DNA of 64,000 nt from Clostridia bacterium (GTDB taxonomy: Bacteria > Bacillota > Clostridia > Oscillospirales > Acutalibacteraceae): positions 1-64,000 of the forward strand of contig JAFTYU010000013.1 of assembly GCA_017461235.1 (NCBI GenBank). Direction: 5' to 3'. Below, piece by piece: positions 51,363-60,964 of the stretch. The notes below the pieces were generated by a model. The model made no database searches, was not told the DNA's origin, and was given only the letters and a program-made list of their open reading frames with translations. The position numbers were made by a program, and so were the translations under genes. The number at the start of each line of letters is the position of its first letter. The first letter of the stretch is position 1.

Positions 51363-54300
51363 ATGAAAAATATATTCAAAAAATCCGTATCAATATTTTT
51401 AACGGTGATGATGCTGTTATCAATAGCGCCAACGAGTGTCATAACCTACGTTAGTGCGGCGGATGCAATAACGTGGAATTTTGACGGCGAGAATCTGGTT
51501 GTAAACGGTTCGGGTGAATTATCATCCACATATACCGCAACCGAAGAATGGAAAAATATGCAGGATAAATGCGTGAATGTAACCATCGAGGGTGATGTTA
51601 CAATTATTGGTGATAATGCATTCAAGGATTTTACCGCCATAAAAAAGGTTGACGTTATAAGCCAGATAACAAAGGTCGGTGAATATGCTTTTTCAGGTTG
51701 TACCGCACTGGTGGAAATTACCTTACCGGATTCTGTTACGGTAATTGACAGTTATGCTTTTTCGGGTTGTACAGCGTTAAAAGAATTTAGATTTCCGCAG
51801 AAATTAGTCAAGATTAATAAGTGGGCTTTCAAAGATTGTAATTGCTTTGATAACAAAGCGCTGGTTTTACCTGATACCCTGCAAAAGTTATCTTTAGGGG
51901 CTTTTTATGGTGCAGATATAACAAGCCTTACTGCGCCCTTTGTCGGTGTCGGTCCTATTGATTGGGAGGACTCGGGCGGAAAGGGCAGTGCTTCGGTCGG
52001 ATATATGTTTGGCAACACCACATTTGCTAAATCATATCCTTGCCGTGATGGTGTTTATGGCGGATATTATTACATTCCTGTTTCCTTGAAGGAAGTTACA
52101 ATAACCAAATTTATTTATGACCATAATTTTGAAAATGCTAAATATATTGAAAAAGTGACCGTCAAATCAACTGTAGAAGCAGAATGTTTGCCCACATCTT
52201 TTGCAAAGAATTGTAATGCACTCAAAGAATTAGTGATTGAAAATACTGATAATATAACCATGATTGGCAGCTCCGCCTTAGATTGTTGCTATGCTTTGGA
52301 GAGTTTTACCATTCCCCAGAATGTTACAGAAATCGGTTCAAGAGCCTTTGCTCTTTGCAGATTTAAAAGCATAGAAATTCCCGGCAAGGTTGAAACAATC
52401 GGCGCATACGCATTTTTTAAATGTGATAGTATTAAAAGCGTAGTAATTCCTGATAGTGTTACGTCAATAGGTGACTACGCCTTTTGTGGTTGTACAAATC
52501 TTAAAGACGTAAAATTCCCGAGTAAATTTTATTCAATTGGTGAAGGTGCTTTCGATGAAACTCAATACACAGGTACAGAGGCTGATTTTGTTATTACCGA
52601 AGACGGTGAACTTACAAAATACAGGGGAAACGATACTGAAGTAGTAGTGCCTGATAGTGTTACACGAATCGGTACGGTGTTTTCAGGAAACAAGGATATA
52701 ACAAAGATAGTTCTTCCCAATGGTTTGTTGTATCTTGAAGAAGATGCTTTTAAGGGTTGCTCGGCTCTTACTGAGATTAAGCTACCAGATAACTTGGAAT
52801 ATATTTCAGAAAACTCATTTAATGGTTGCTCAAGTCTTACAGGAATTAATCTCCCTGATGGTTTGTCATATATTCCGGAAAATGCATTTTATGGTTGTTC
52901 AAGTCTTGATGAGATTATTATTCCCGATTCAGTTCTTGAAATCAGAACCAATGCATTTAACGGTTGCTGTAAAATTAAAGAACTTGTAGTTCCCGATACT
53001 GTTGAAACAATTCAGAGCAGAGCATTTGCCGGTATGTGTGGCTTGGAAAAGCTTACCGTTCCCTTTGTAGGCAAAAATCGTGATGTTGAAACCGATACAT
53101 ACGAGGCAATTATCGGTTATTGGTTTGATTTTGATACTACTTATCGTGAAGGGGCTTGTCATCATAGTACCCTTGAAAGTGTAACACAGGAATATGATCA
53201 TGCTACAAGTCCTTATGATTATAGCAGCTTCAGAAAAACATATAAACCCCGCAATTTTAAAGACTTAACGGTAACAAGCGGTGTTCTCAGGTCTTATGCA
53301 CTTGATGATTTCGGGCTTGAAATACTCAGTGTTGGCGAAAACGTTGAACTTATCGAGGAATATGCAGCATACAACTTGGGACTTACGGAATTGCATTTGC
53401 ACGAGGACGCAAAATTCACCGAAATTCCTGATAACACCTTTAACAAGAACAGTATTACAAGTGTTACTATTCCAAAAAATGTAAAAAGAATAGGGGGGGC
53501 ATTCAGTAATAATCAATTAACTGAAATTAATCTGAACGAGGGACTTGAGGTTATTGGTGACTATGCCTTCCAGGCTGCAAAAATCACTTCAATAGACCTG
53601 CCCGACAGCTTGGTTGAGATTGGGTTCCATTCCTTCTTTTGCTGTGCGAGACTTGAATATATTGAGTTCCCCAAGAATTTAAAAGAGATACACGGAGGTG
53701 CTTTCTGGAGGGCAGGACTTAAGGAGATTGTTTTCTCTGAAAGTATAACATATATCCAAGGTGCCGCATTCCATAGATGTCCCGTGAAAAAGATTGTAAT
53801 ACCCGAAAGCCTCTCGAACATAACCGAAGAAATATTCAAGGAATGCGAGGAGCTTGAGATAGTCGTAATCGGCGGAAAGGTTGAGGAAATCGGTTCCGTA
53901 GCTTTCGCTAACTGCACTTCTTTAGAAACAGTTGTTATTCCTGACAGCGTTACTTCCATAAGTGAAGATGCATTTATGGATTCTAACGAGGATATGGTTA
54001 TTTACTGTAACGAGGGTTCATACGCCGAGGAATACGCAGTAAAAAATAACATTAAATATACAACACTCGTTCTCGATTCCGTTCCTAACCAGACCTATAC
54101 AGGTAAAGAAATTAAACCCGAGGTCAAAGCAAAAGCCAACAACAGACCCCTGACTTTAAATACCGAGTATAAGCTAAGCTACAGTGATAATATCAATGTG
54201 GGTGTTGCAGGTATTACTGCAAGGGGACTGGGCGATTTTAAGCACCTTGTTGCTAAGGGTAAATTCAATATTTTAGCCTGTCAGTTGAAAAACATTGATG

Positions 54301-54773
54301 TAAAGTACGAAGACTTTACATACTATTCACCCAACGGTATCAAGATTGATTTAGTCCTTTATTTGGGTAACGATTTACTTACCGAGGGCGAGGACTACGA
54401 GATAATCGGTCTTGATAAGATAACGAGCGTAGGTACTTACAATATCGCGGTTAAGGGTAAAAATAATTTAAGCGGAACTAAAAATCTTACTCTTGATGTT
54501 TTACCGCGTAGTATTACCGAAACTAAGGTATCTTCAAAGGATGGTATTAAGGTAACTGATTCCCAATATACACTCGTTGATGGTGTTGATTACAGGGTTG
54601 AAAAACGCACCAACCAAAGTGGAGCTTTGGAAACCTATGTAGTTGGTGTGGGTAATTATACCGACGAAAAGCGTGTAAGCTCCACGGGTGACTCCTTTGA
54701 AACAAATATCTTATACAGAATACTTGCCCTTTTTGAAAAAATCTTTGAGGCTATACGCAATATTTTTAAATAA
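51363..54773 (+). CDS. BspA-like leucine-rich repeat surface protein 1 (1136 aa)
   Basis: The product has a signal peptide (residues 1-33), a conserved N-terminal unit (AITWNFDGENLVVNGSGELS), and about 25 treponema/BspA-type LRRs of 22-24 residues with the pattern AFxGCxxLxxIxIPDSVxxI. Two domains with a YTGKEIKPEVKAKANNRPLT motif begin near residue 910. A C-terminal hydrophobic-amphipathic tail follows (NILYRILALFEKIFEAIRNI, last 23 residues). Proteins of this kind bind host or bacterial surfaces. ATG 51363 follows AAGGAGATAATGGT, a leader repeated exactly before the next gene. Compared with that paralog it has two extra repeat units near 52741-52920. Confidence 0.9.
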   Translation: MKNIFKKSVSIFLTVMMLLSIAPTSVITYVSAADAITWNFDGENLVVNGSGELSSTYTATEEWKNMQDKCVNVTIEGDVTIIGDNAFKDFTAIKKVDVISQITKVGEYAFSGCTALVEITLPDSVTVIDSYAFSGCTALKEFRFPQKLVKINKWAFKDCNCFDNKALVLPDTLQKLSLGAFYGADITSLTAPFVGVGPIDWEDSGGKGSASVGYMFGNTTFAKSYPCRDGVYGGYYYIPVSLKEVTITKFIYDHNFENAKYIEKVTVKSTVEAECLPTSFAKNCNALKELVIENTDNITMIGSSALDCCYALESFTIPQNVTEIGSRAFALCRFKSIEIPGKVETIGAYAFFKCDSIKSVVIPDSVTSIGDYAFCGCTNLKDVKFPSKFYSIGEGAFDETQYTGTEADFVITEDGELTKYRGNDTEVVVPDSVTRIGTVFSGNKDITKIVLPNGLLYLEEDAFKGCSALTEIKLPDNLEYISENSFNGCSSLTGINLPDGLSYIPENAFYGCSSLDEIIIPDSVLEIRTNAFNGCCKIKELVVPDTVETIQSRAFAGMCGLEKLTVPFVGKNRDVETDTYEAIIGYWFDFDTTYREGACHHSTLESVTQEYDHATSPYDYSSFRKTYKPRNFKDLTVTSGVLRSYALDDFGLEILSVGENVELIEEYAAYNLGLTELHLHEDAKFTEIPDNTFNKNSITSVTIPKNVKRIGGAFSNNQLTEINLNEGLEVIGDYAFQAAKITSIDLPDSLVEIGFHSFFCCARLEYIEFPKNLKEIHGGAFWRAGLKEIVFSESITYIQGAAFHRCPVKKIVIPESLSNITEEIFKECEELEIVVIGGKVEEIGSVAFANCTSLETVVIPDSVTSISEDAFMDSNEDMVIYCNEGSYAEEYAVKNNIKYTTLVLDSVPNQTYTGKEIKPEVKAKANNRPLTLNTEYKLSYSDNINVGVAGITARGLGDFKHLVAKGKFNILACQLKNIDVKYEDFTYYSPNGIKIDLVLYLGNDLLTEGEDYEIIGLDKITSVGTYNIAVKGKNNLSGTKNLTLDVLPRSITETKVSSKDGIKVTDSQYTLVDGVDYRVEKRTNQSGALETYVVGVGNYTDEKRVSSTGDSFETNILYRILALFEKIFEAIRNIFK

Positions 54774-54807
54774 GCTTTACCAAAAATAAATGCAAGGAGA
54801 TAATGGT

Positions 54808-57800
54808 ATGGAAAATTCATTTAAAAAATCCTTATCAATATTCTTAACGGTGTTGATGCTCTTATCAATAGCACCAACAAGTGTCATAACCTACGTAAGT
54901 GCTGCAGACGCAATAACGTGGAGTTTTGATGGTGAGAATCTGATTGTAAGCGGTTCGGGTGAATTATCATCCACATATACCTCAACTGAAGAATGGAAAA
55001 ATATGCAGGATAAATGCGTAAATGTTCTTGTTGAAGGCGATGTTACCATAATCGGTAAAAACGCATTTAAAGATTTTACCGCTATAAAAAAGCTTGAGGT
55101 TACAAGTCCCTTGATAACCGTGGATGAATACGCTTTTTACGGCTGTACTGCACTTGAGAAAATAACCTTACCCGATACACTTCTGACTATTGAACAGTAT
55201 GCTTTCGCTGAGTGTTCATCAGTTAAAAGTTTTGAATTTCCGCAGAAGTTAAGAGAAATCAACGCGTGGGCATTCAAGAATTTTACCTGTTTTGACGGTA
55301 AACCCCTTGTTTTACCTGACTCCTTGAAAAAAGTATCTATCGGTGCATTCCACGGTGCGGATATTACAAGCCTTACAGCACCCTTGGTTGGTTACGGAGA
55401 CTTTGGTAATATGGAGGATTCAAAAGGTAGTTACAATATCGGTACTATGTTCGGTACTGAGGAGTTTCCTAATACTTACAAGTGCGGTTATAGGGGGGAT
55501 ATATACAGTGAAATATATTATATTCCAAATTCACTTAAAGAGGTTATTATAACCAAGGAACTTTATTGGGAAAACTTCCAGAATACAAAAATGATTGAAA
55601 AAATCACCATAAAGGAAACCGTTGAAACTACCGGAATACCCTCGAAATTTGTAATGAATGCACAAGGACTCAAGGAACTTGTTATTGAGGATGCGGATAA
55701 AATTAAAAGCATAGGCAGCTCGGCATTTGAGGGTTGCTGTGCTTTGCAGAATTTCACAATTCCCAAAAACGTTACAAACATCTATTCCAGAGCTTTTGCT
55801 ATGTGTGTTTTCGACAATATAGAGCTCCCCGAGACGGTAGAATTGATAGGTAGCTATGCATTTTTAAACTGTGTTAATATTACAAAAATTGTGCTTCCCG
55901 ATAGTGTCAGCAAAATAGAGAATTATGCATTCAAGGGTTGTGTTAATCTTAAGGATGTAAAATTACCGAGTACGTATTATTGGATGGGAACGGGTGTGTT
56001 TGACGGTACTCAATACACGGGAACAGGTGATGATTTTATTATTACCGATGATGGTGCACTTGTACAGTATATGGGCGATGATACTGAGGTTATAGTACCC
56101 GAAGGTGTTACACGAATCGGTACGGCTTTTTCGGGAAGAAAGGATATAACAAAGATAGTTCTTCCCGACGGTCTATTGTATATTTCAAAAAATGCATTTA
56201 AGGATTGTTCGGGTCTTACGGAGATTATAATTCCCGACACCGTTCTCGAAATTGAATACAGAGCTTTTGACGGTTGCTCGAATATCAAAGAGCTTGTCAT
56301 CCCCGACAGCGTAGTTAAAATTCATAATGAAGCATTTGCGGGTTTGTGTAAATTAGAAAAAATGACAGTGCCGTTCATTGGTGAAAGCCGTGATGTTCAA
56401 GGTGATACTAAAGAAGCTCTCATCGGTTATTGGTTCAGTAGGAATAGGTCCTATGAAAATCATAAATGTACCACCAATTGCGATTCCCACGGATACGGCT
56501 TTAAAGAAGTTAAACAGGGTTATAGCGACGGTTGGAAAGACTATTATTACCGTACTGCATGTAAACCATGCGCATTTGTTGAATTAACCGTAACCGATTC
56601 GGTTATCAGAGCCAATTCACTTAATGGGTTTGAATTAAAATCCTTAACCCTTGGCGAAAACGTTAAGGGGTTGGAAAAATATGCCGCAGATAAATCAGGA
56701 ATTGAAGAATTACATATAGACGAAAATATAAAAATTACCGAAATTCCAGATTATGCGTTTGGTAACAGCAATCTTACAAGCGTAACAATTCCAAGCAGTA
56801 TTAAAAAAATAGGTAAGGCATTTGTATGCAATAATTTTACAAAAAATAAACTCAGTCAAATTAATCTTAGTGAAGGTCTTGAGATTATCGATGGCTCTTT
56901 TGCCGGTGCTAAGATTACCTCAATAGACTTACCCGATAGCCTTATAGAAATCGGGAGAGAGTCCTTCTATAATTGCGGTGTGCTTGAGCGCGTTGTCTTT
57001 CCCAAAAACTTAACAACCATAGGTTGGGATGCCTTCTGGGCTTGTTTCTCACTTGAAGAAGTAGTTCTGAGCGAAAGTATTACGACTATTTACGGTGGTG
57101 CATTCTGTTGGTGTCCGATTAAAAAGGTTGTTGTTCCTGAAAGCCTTGTAAGCATTGTTGAAAACACCTTCAGCGATTGCGATAAACTTGAAATTGTAGT
57201 AATCGGTGGTAAGGTTGAGAAAATCGGAACGGAAGCCTTTAAGAACTGTGGCTCATTGGATACTGTTGTTATCCCTGACAGCGTTACCGCAATAAGTGAC
57301 GATGCCTTTAAAAACGCCAATGAGGATATGGTTATTTACTGTAACGAAGGTTCTTATGCCGAGGAATACGCAATTCAGAACAATATTAAATATACAACCC
57401 TTGTTCTTGACTCAGTTCCTAATCAGACCTATACGGGGAAAGCCATTGAACCCCAAGTTAAAGCCAAAGCCAATAACCGACCCCTGACTTTAAACACTGA
57501 GTATAAGCTTAGCTATAGTGATAATATCAACGCGGGTGTTGCGAATATTGTTGCAAGGGGACTGGGTGATTTCAAACACCTTGTTGCTAAGGGTAAGTTC
57601 AATATTTTAGCCCGTCAGTTAAAGAGTGTTACGGTTAATTACAACGATTTTGCATACTATTCACCCAACGGCATTGAACCTGAAATATCACTTTATATCG
57701 GTGAAGATTTGCTTTGTGAAGGTGTGGATTATGAGATAATCGGTCTTGATAAGATAACGGGCGTAGGTACTTACAATATCGCGGTTAAGGGGACGGGGAA

Positions 57801-58107
57801 CATAAGTGGAACCCACAATTTTACTTTAGATGTTTTACCGCGCAGCATTACTGAAACACGGGTTATTACAATCGGCGGTTTTAAAGTGACTGACTCCAAA
57901 TATACTTTAGTTGAAGGTACTGATTACAGGCTCGAAACGCGTACAAGCGATAAGGGAAAAACGGAAGAATATATTGTCGGTATGGGTAATTATACTGATG
58001 AAAAGCGGATAAGCACGTCCGATAAGTCTTCAGATAATAACATTTTCGTGAAGTTGCTGGCTTTGCTCGAAAAACTGTTTTCTTCCATATTCGGTGTCTT
58101 TAAATGA
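54808..58107 (+). CDS. BspA-like leucine-rich repeat surface protein 2 (1099 aa)
   Basis: This is a tandem paralog of the preceding gene, 34 bases downstream and similar along the whole length: the same signal peptide type, the same AITWSFDGENLIVSGSGELS unit, BspA-type LRRs, two YTGKAIEPQVKAKANNRPLT-type domains, and an amphipathic C-terminal tail (NIFVKLLALLEKLFSSIFGV). Its central non-LRR insert (near residues 525-575, YGFKEVKQGYSDGWKDYYYR) differs from that of paralog 1. ATG 54808 is chosen because AAGGAGATAATGGT precedes it, as in paralog 1; an in-frame ATG at 54790 lies inside that leader. A terminator follows. Confidence 0.9.
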   Translation: MENSFKKSLSIFLTVLMLLSIAPTSVITYVSAADAITWSFDGENLIVSGSGELSSTYTSTEEWKNMQDKCVNVLVEGDVTIIGKNAFKDFTAIKKLEVTSPLITVDEYAFYGCTALEKITLPDTLLTIEQYAFAECSSVKSFEFPQKLREINAWAFKNFTCFDGKPLVLPDSLKKVSIGAFHGADITSLTAPLVGYGDFGNMEDSKGSYNIGTMFGTEEFPNTYKCGYRGDIYSEIYYIPNSLKEVIITKELYWENFQNTKMIEKITIKETVETTGIPSKFVMNAQGLKELVIEDADKIKSIGSSAFEGCCALQNFTIPKNVTNIYSRAFAMCVFDNIELPETVELIGSYAFLNCVNITKIVLPDSVSKIENYAFKGCVNLKDVKLPSTYYWMGTGVFDGTQYTGTGDDFIITDDGALVQYMGDDTEVIVPEGVTRIGTAFSGRKDITKIVLPDGLLYISKNAFKDCSGLTEIIIPDTVLEIEYRAFDGCSNIKELVIPDSVVKIHNEAFAGLCKLEKMTVPFIGESRDVQGDTKEALIGYWFSRNRSYENHKCTTNCDSHGYGFKEVKQGYSDGWKDYYYRTACKPCAFVELTVTDSVIRANSLNGFELKSLTLGENVKGLEKYAADKSGIEELHIDENIKITEIPDYAFGNSNLTSVTIPSSIKKIGKAFVCNNFTKNKLSQINLSEGLEIIDGSFAGAKITSIDLPDSLIEIGRESFYNCGVLERVVFPKNLTTIGWDAFWACFSLEEVVLSESITTIYGGAFCWCPIKKVVVPESLVSIVENTFSDCDKLEIVVIGGKVEKIGTEAFKNCGSLDTVVIPDSVTAISDDAFKNANEDMVIYCNEGSYAEEYAIQNNIKYTTLVLDSVPNQTYTGKAIEPQVKAKANNRPLTLNTEYKLSYSDNINAGVANIVARGLGDFKHLVAKGKFNILARQLKSVTVNYNDFAYYSPNGIEPEISLYIGEDLLCEGVDYEIIGLDKITGVGTYNIAVKGTGNISGTHNFTLDVLPRSITETRVITIGGFKVTDSKYTLVEGTDYRLETRTSDKGKTEEYIVGMGNYTDEKRISTSDKSSDNNIFVKLLALLEKLFSSIFGVFK

Positions 58108-58121
58108 AGTTAAGTTAATTG

Positions 58122-58160
58122 AAAAACCTACACTTTCCGTTCAGAGAGTGTAGGTTTTTT
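58122..58160. terminator. Bidirectional terminator between LRR gene 2 and dusB
   Basis: AAAAACCTACACT and AGTGTAGGTTTTT form a perfect 13-bp stem with T-tracts on both strands. The dusB gene ends inside its tail. Confidence 0.92.
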
Positions 58161-59124
58161 ATCTGTTTTGTTCGATTAGCTCAAGAGCTATTTGTTGCAG
58201 TTCTTCAATTGAACTTATCAAGCCTATTCTTGCACGATAATTGGCGGCACCGTGAAGTCCCTTTGTGTACCAGGCGGCATGTTTTCTGGCTTCTCTGATA
58301 CCTACCCGTTCGCCTTTGTATTCGCATATTTTTTCGATGTGCCTGAGCATTACAAGCATTTTTTGAGTAACGGGGGGGTCAGGTAAAATCGCTTCGTTGT
58401 TAAGATAGGCGTTGATTTCAGCAAATACCCATGGTCTGCCTAATGCACCTCTGCCCACCATTAACATATCACAGCCTGTATCTTCAAGCATTTTGGCGGC
58501 ACTCTTACCGTCGGTGATATCGCCGTTTCCTATAACTGGTATGCTTACTGCTTCCTTTACAAGTCGGATTATATTGGTGTTAACAGGCGGTGCGTACATC
58601 TGGACTTTGGTTCTGCCGTGTACGGTTATGGCGGCGGCTCCTGCTTGCTCACAACGCTTGGCAAGCTCTACCGCATTAATTGTTGCTTCGTCCCATCCCG
58701 AACGCATTTTTACCGTTACGGGGACTGTGGAAACCTTAACCACCGCTTTCACAATCTGAGCCGCTGAAACGGGATTTTTCATAAGCAATGCGCCACCACC
58801 GGATGATGCAACTTTAGGTGCCGGACATCCCATATTTATGTCGATAAAATCGGGAGAGTATTCCAATGCTTTTTCAGCAGCTTTCGCCATTGTTTCGGGA
58901 CAGTTTCCGAAAATCTGCGAACCGGAAGGTCGCTCTGAATCGGATATAGCCAAAAGTTCGGCACTCTTTCTGTCGCCGAGACTGATGCCTTTTGCGCTTG
59001 CCATTTCACCAACTGTGTACGCGGCGCCGTAACTGCGGCAAAGTTCTCTGAAAGCACGGTCAGCAACACCTGCCATAGGGGCAAGCGCAGCTTTGTCTGT
59101 TATGAGTAAATTGCCGATTTTCAT
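58159..59124 (-). CDS. dusB: tRNA-dihydrouridine synthase (DusB type)
   Basis: Dus enzymes reduce uridines in the tRNA D-loop using FMN and NADPH. The 321-residue product has the start LAPMAGVADRAFRELCRSYG, the motif INMGCPAPKVASSGGGALLM near residue 96 with the catalytic Cys, KMRSGWDEATINAVELAKRC near 140, TVHGRTKVQMYAPPVNTNII near 168 and the FMN-phosphate loop GNGDITDGKSAAKMLE near 197. It is a single gene on the minus strand. A CGGGAG site precedes ATG 59124. The 270 bases upstream to 59396 are AT-rich and contain no gene. Confidence 0.95.
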   Translation of the reverse strand: MKIGNLLITDKAALAPMAGVADRAFRELCRSYGAAYTVGEMASAKGISLGDRKSAELLAISDSERPSGSQIFGNCPETMAKAAEKALEYSPDFIDINMGCPAPKVASSGGGALLMKNPVSAAQIVKAVVKVSTVPVTVKMRSGWDEATINAVELAKRCEQAGAAAITVHGRTKVQMYAPPVNTNIIRLVKEAVSIPVIGNGDITDGKSAAKMLEDTGCDMLMVGRGALGRPWVFAEINAYLNNEAILPDPPVTQKMLVMLRHIEKICEYKGERVGIREARKHAAWYTKGLHGAANYRARIGLISSIEELQQIALELIEQNR

Positions 59125-59396
59125 TTTTCATACTCCCGTGAATGATTTCTTCGTTCAATAAAGAATACCACGATTCGGCTGACAATTCAAGTATAATAAA
59201 TATATGAGTTTAAATAAATATTTAAAGATAAAAACACATCTCTATTATAAAATGTTGGCAATTTATTGTGATAAATCAGTAAGTTTAACAGTTTTTTTGC
59301 CTTATGTTTGTTAAAAGTGATAATATGAATTTCTTGACAAATGTGTTATAATTCAATCGTAAAGGTTTATACTTTTTTTATTTGGAGGAATCACTT

Positions 59397-60854
59397 ATGA
59401 AGAAAAGCTTCAAAAAGTCTGTTGCTGTGCTTTTAGCAACATTAATGCTCCTTTCGGTTGTGGGCATTTTTGCTGTTGCAGCATCATACACACTTACTTT
59501 TGCTGCAGGTAACCACGGTAAAGAAAAAGATGTTACTTTTAAAATTACCGGTGAAAAAGGTGAGTACATCACCCTTCCCGGCGTAACATACACACGTGAC
59601 GGTTATGTTCAGATCGGTTGGACTACATCTAAATCCAGTAGCGGTAGCACAACATCATCAACATATATCGGTGATGTGGGCGAGCTCTACAAAATTGACA
59701 GAAACAGAAGTCTTTATCCTTATTGGAAGGTTCTGTCTTATAATGTTACATTTGCTCCCGGTGCTGACGGTGTCGGCGTTGCTCAGACTGATGAAGTTGA
59801 CTTTGGTAAAACAACAAACTTCCCCGGCGCTATTTTCACTCGTGACGGTTATATCCAGATCGGTTGGGCCTCAACGGAAGGTGGCGAGAAGGAGTATAAC
59901 GTAACAGGTAAGACACCCAAGATTGAGGGCGATACAACATATTACCCTGTATGGGAAAAATGTGATTACTCTGTTGAAACAAATATTTCAAGCATCAACT
60001 TCGGTAATGTCTGCGTTGGCTACAGCGCACCCGCTGCTGAGTCCTTTGTTATCACAAACGTAGGTAATATGAATCTTGTGTATACATTACCTTCAACCCC
60101 CAATTACGATATTACCGTAACAAGTGGTTCTCTTAACCTTGCTAAAGGCCAATCGGTTACAATTACTGTTAAACCTTTGAATGGTCTTGTTAGCGGAGAT
60201 TATTCAGCAAACCTTGTATTTGATTGCAATTATGATGTTTCTGATTTAGCTGTAGCAACAACTTTCGTAGTTAATGAACACAGCTTTGACAGATATGAAT
60301 CAAACAATGACGCAACTTATGAAGCTGACGGTACAAAGAAAGCTGTTTGCAGTAATGGTTGCGGCGTAGAAGATATTGTTATTGATATCGGCAGTATGAA
60401 GGTTTATTCTGCAGATAACAATACAGTTGACGGTCTTCTCAGCGAGTACATTTACCACAAAACAATCCGTGTAACTGCATACGGTAGCGGTACAGATAAT
60501 ATTCAGGCAGACGGCTCAATTGCTGTTGGCACAAAGAGATTCCGTCCTGTTTCCTGGTATGTTAACGATGAATTCAACGGTGAATTCCAGGGTGACAACT
60601 ACGATATCAACTTTGTTCATACTTCCTTCGGTGATTACACTCTTAAGATTAAGTATGTTGAAGAAGAGTTTGTTTGCGTAAACGAAGAAGATGGTACCTG
60701 TGAGTGGGTTGCTACAGGTGAAGAAGATGAAAAAGCTTTCGACTACTACGTTGGTCCTTCTGCAAAAGAAGAACAGGAAGTTGTAAGACCCAATATGATT
60801 CTTAGCATTATCTTCGGTCTTTTCTCAAAGCTTTTTGAACTTCTCTTTGGTTAA
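59397..60854 (+). CDS. Secreted InlB-repeat protein with amphipathic C-terminal tail (485 aa)
   Basis: The product has a signal peptide (MKKSFKKSVAVLLATLMLLS, then VVGIFAVAAS). Two InlB/Listeria-Bacteroides-type repeats follow (YTLTFAAGNHGKEKDVTF to about residue 115, and YNVTFAPGADGVG to about 185, each with TRDGYVQIGW). A beta-sandwich domain (SINFGNVCVGYSAPAAESFV, about 200-290) and a region with WYVNDEFNGEFQGDNYDI follow. The last 20 residues, NMILSIIFGLFSKLFELLFG, resemble the tails of the two LRR proteins. ATG 59397 follows TTGGAGG; an in-frame start at 59382 has no site. A terminator follows at 60871. The function is probably surface binding or wall architecture. Confidence 0.85.
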   Translation: MKKSFKKSVAVLLATLMLLSVVGIFAVAASYTLTFAAGNHGKEKDVTFKITGEKGEYITLPGVTYTRDGYVQIGWTTSKSSSGSTTSSTYIGDVGELYKIDRNRSLYPYWKVLSYNVTFAPGADGVGVAQTDEVDFGKTTNFPGAIFTRDGYIQIGWASTEGGEKEYNVTGKTPKIEGDTTYYPVWEKCDYSVETNISSINFGNVCVGYSAPAAESFVITNVGNMNLVYTLPSTPNYDITVTSGSLNLAKGQSVTITVKPLNGLVSGDYSANLVFDCNYDVSDLAVATTFVVNEHSFDRYESNNDATYEADGTKKAVCSNGCGVEDIVIDIGSMKVYSADNNTVDGLLSEYIYHKTIRVTAYGSGTDNIQADGSIAVGTKRFRPVSWYVNDEFNGEFQGDNYDINFVHTSFGDYTLKIKYVEEEFVCVNEEDGTCEWVATGEEDEKAFDYYVGPSAKEEQEVVRPNMILSIIFGLFSKLFELLFG

Positions 60855-60870
60855 TTAAATAATAATTTAT

Positions 60871-60904
60871 AGAGCAGACGATGTTACATCGTCTGCTTTT
60901 TTTA
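60871..60904 (+). terminator. Terminator of the InlB-repeat gene
   Basis: AGCAGACGATGT and ACATCGTCTGCT form a perfect 12-bp stem around one T, followed by seven T. Confidence 0.92.
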
Positions 60905-60906
60905 TG

Positions 60907-60934
60907 TTGAAACAAGTAATATTTGTGGTATAAT
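60907..60934 (+). promoter_or_regulatory. Promoter of the FAD oxidoreductase gene
   Basis: TTGAAA (60907-60912) and TATAAT (60929-60934) are separated by 16 bases, 30 bases before ATG 60965. Confidence 0.65.
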
Positions 60935-60964
60935 TTATATCAGTAAATAACAGTAGGTGATATT

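Noticed and set aside
59280-59396. TTGACA and TATAAT boxes before the InlB-repeat gene as one promoter
   Set aside because: They are only seven bases apart, far too close to act together; a promoter must exist here but I cannot place it.
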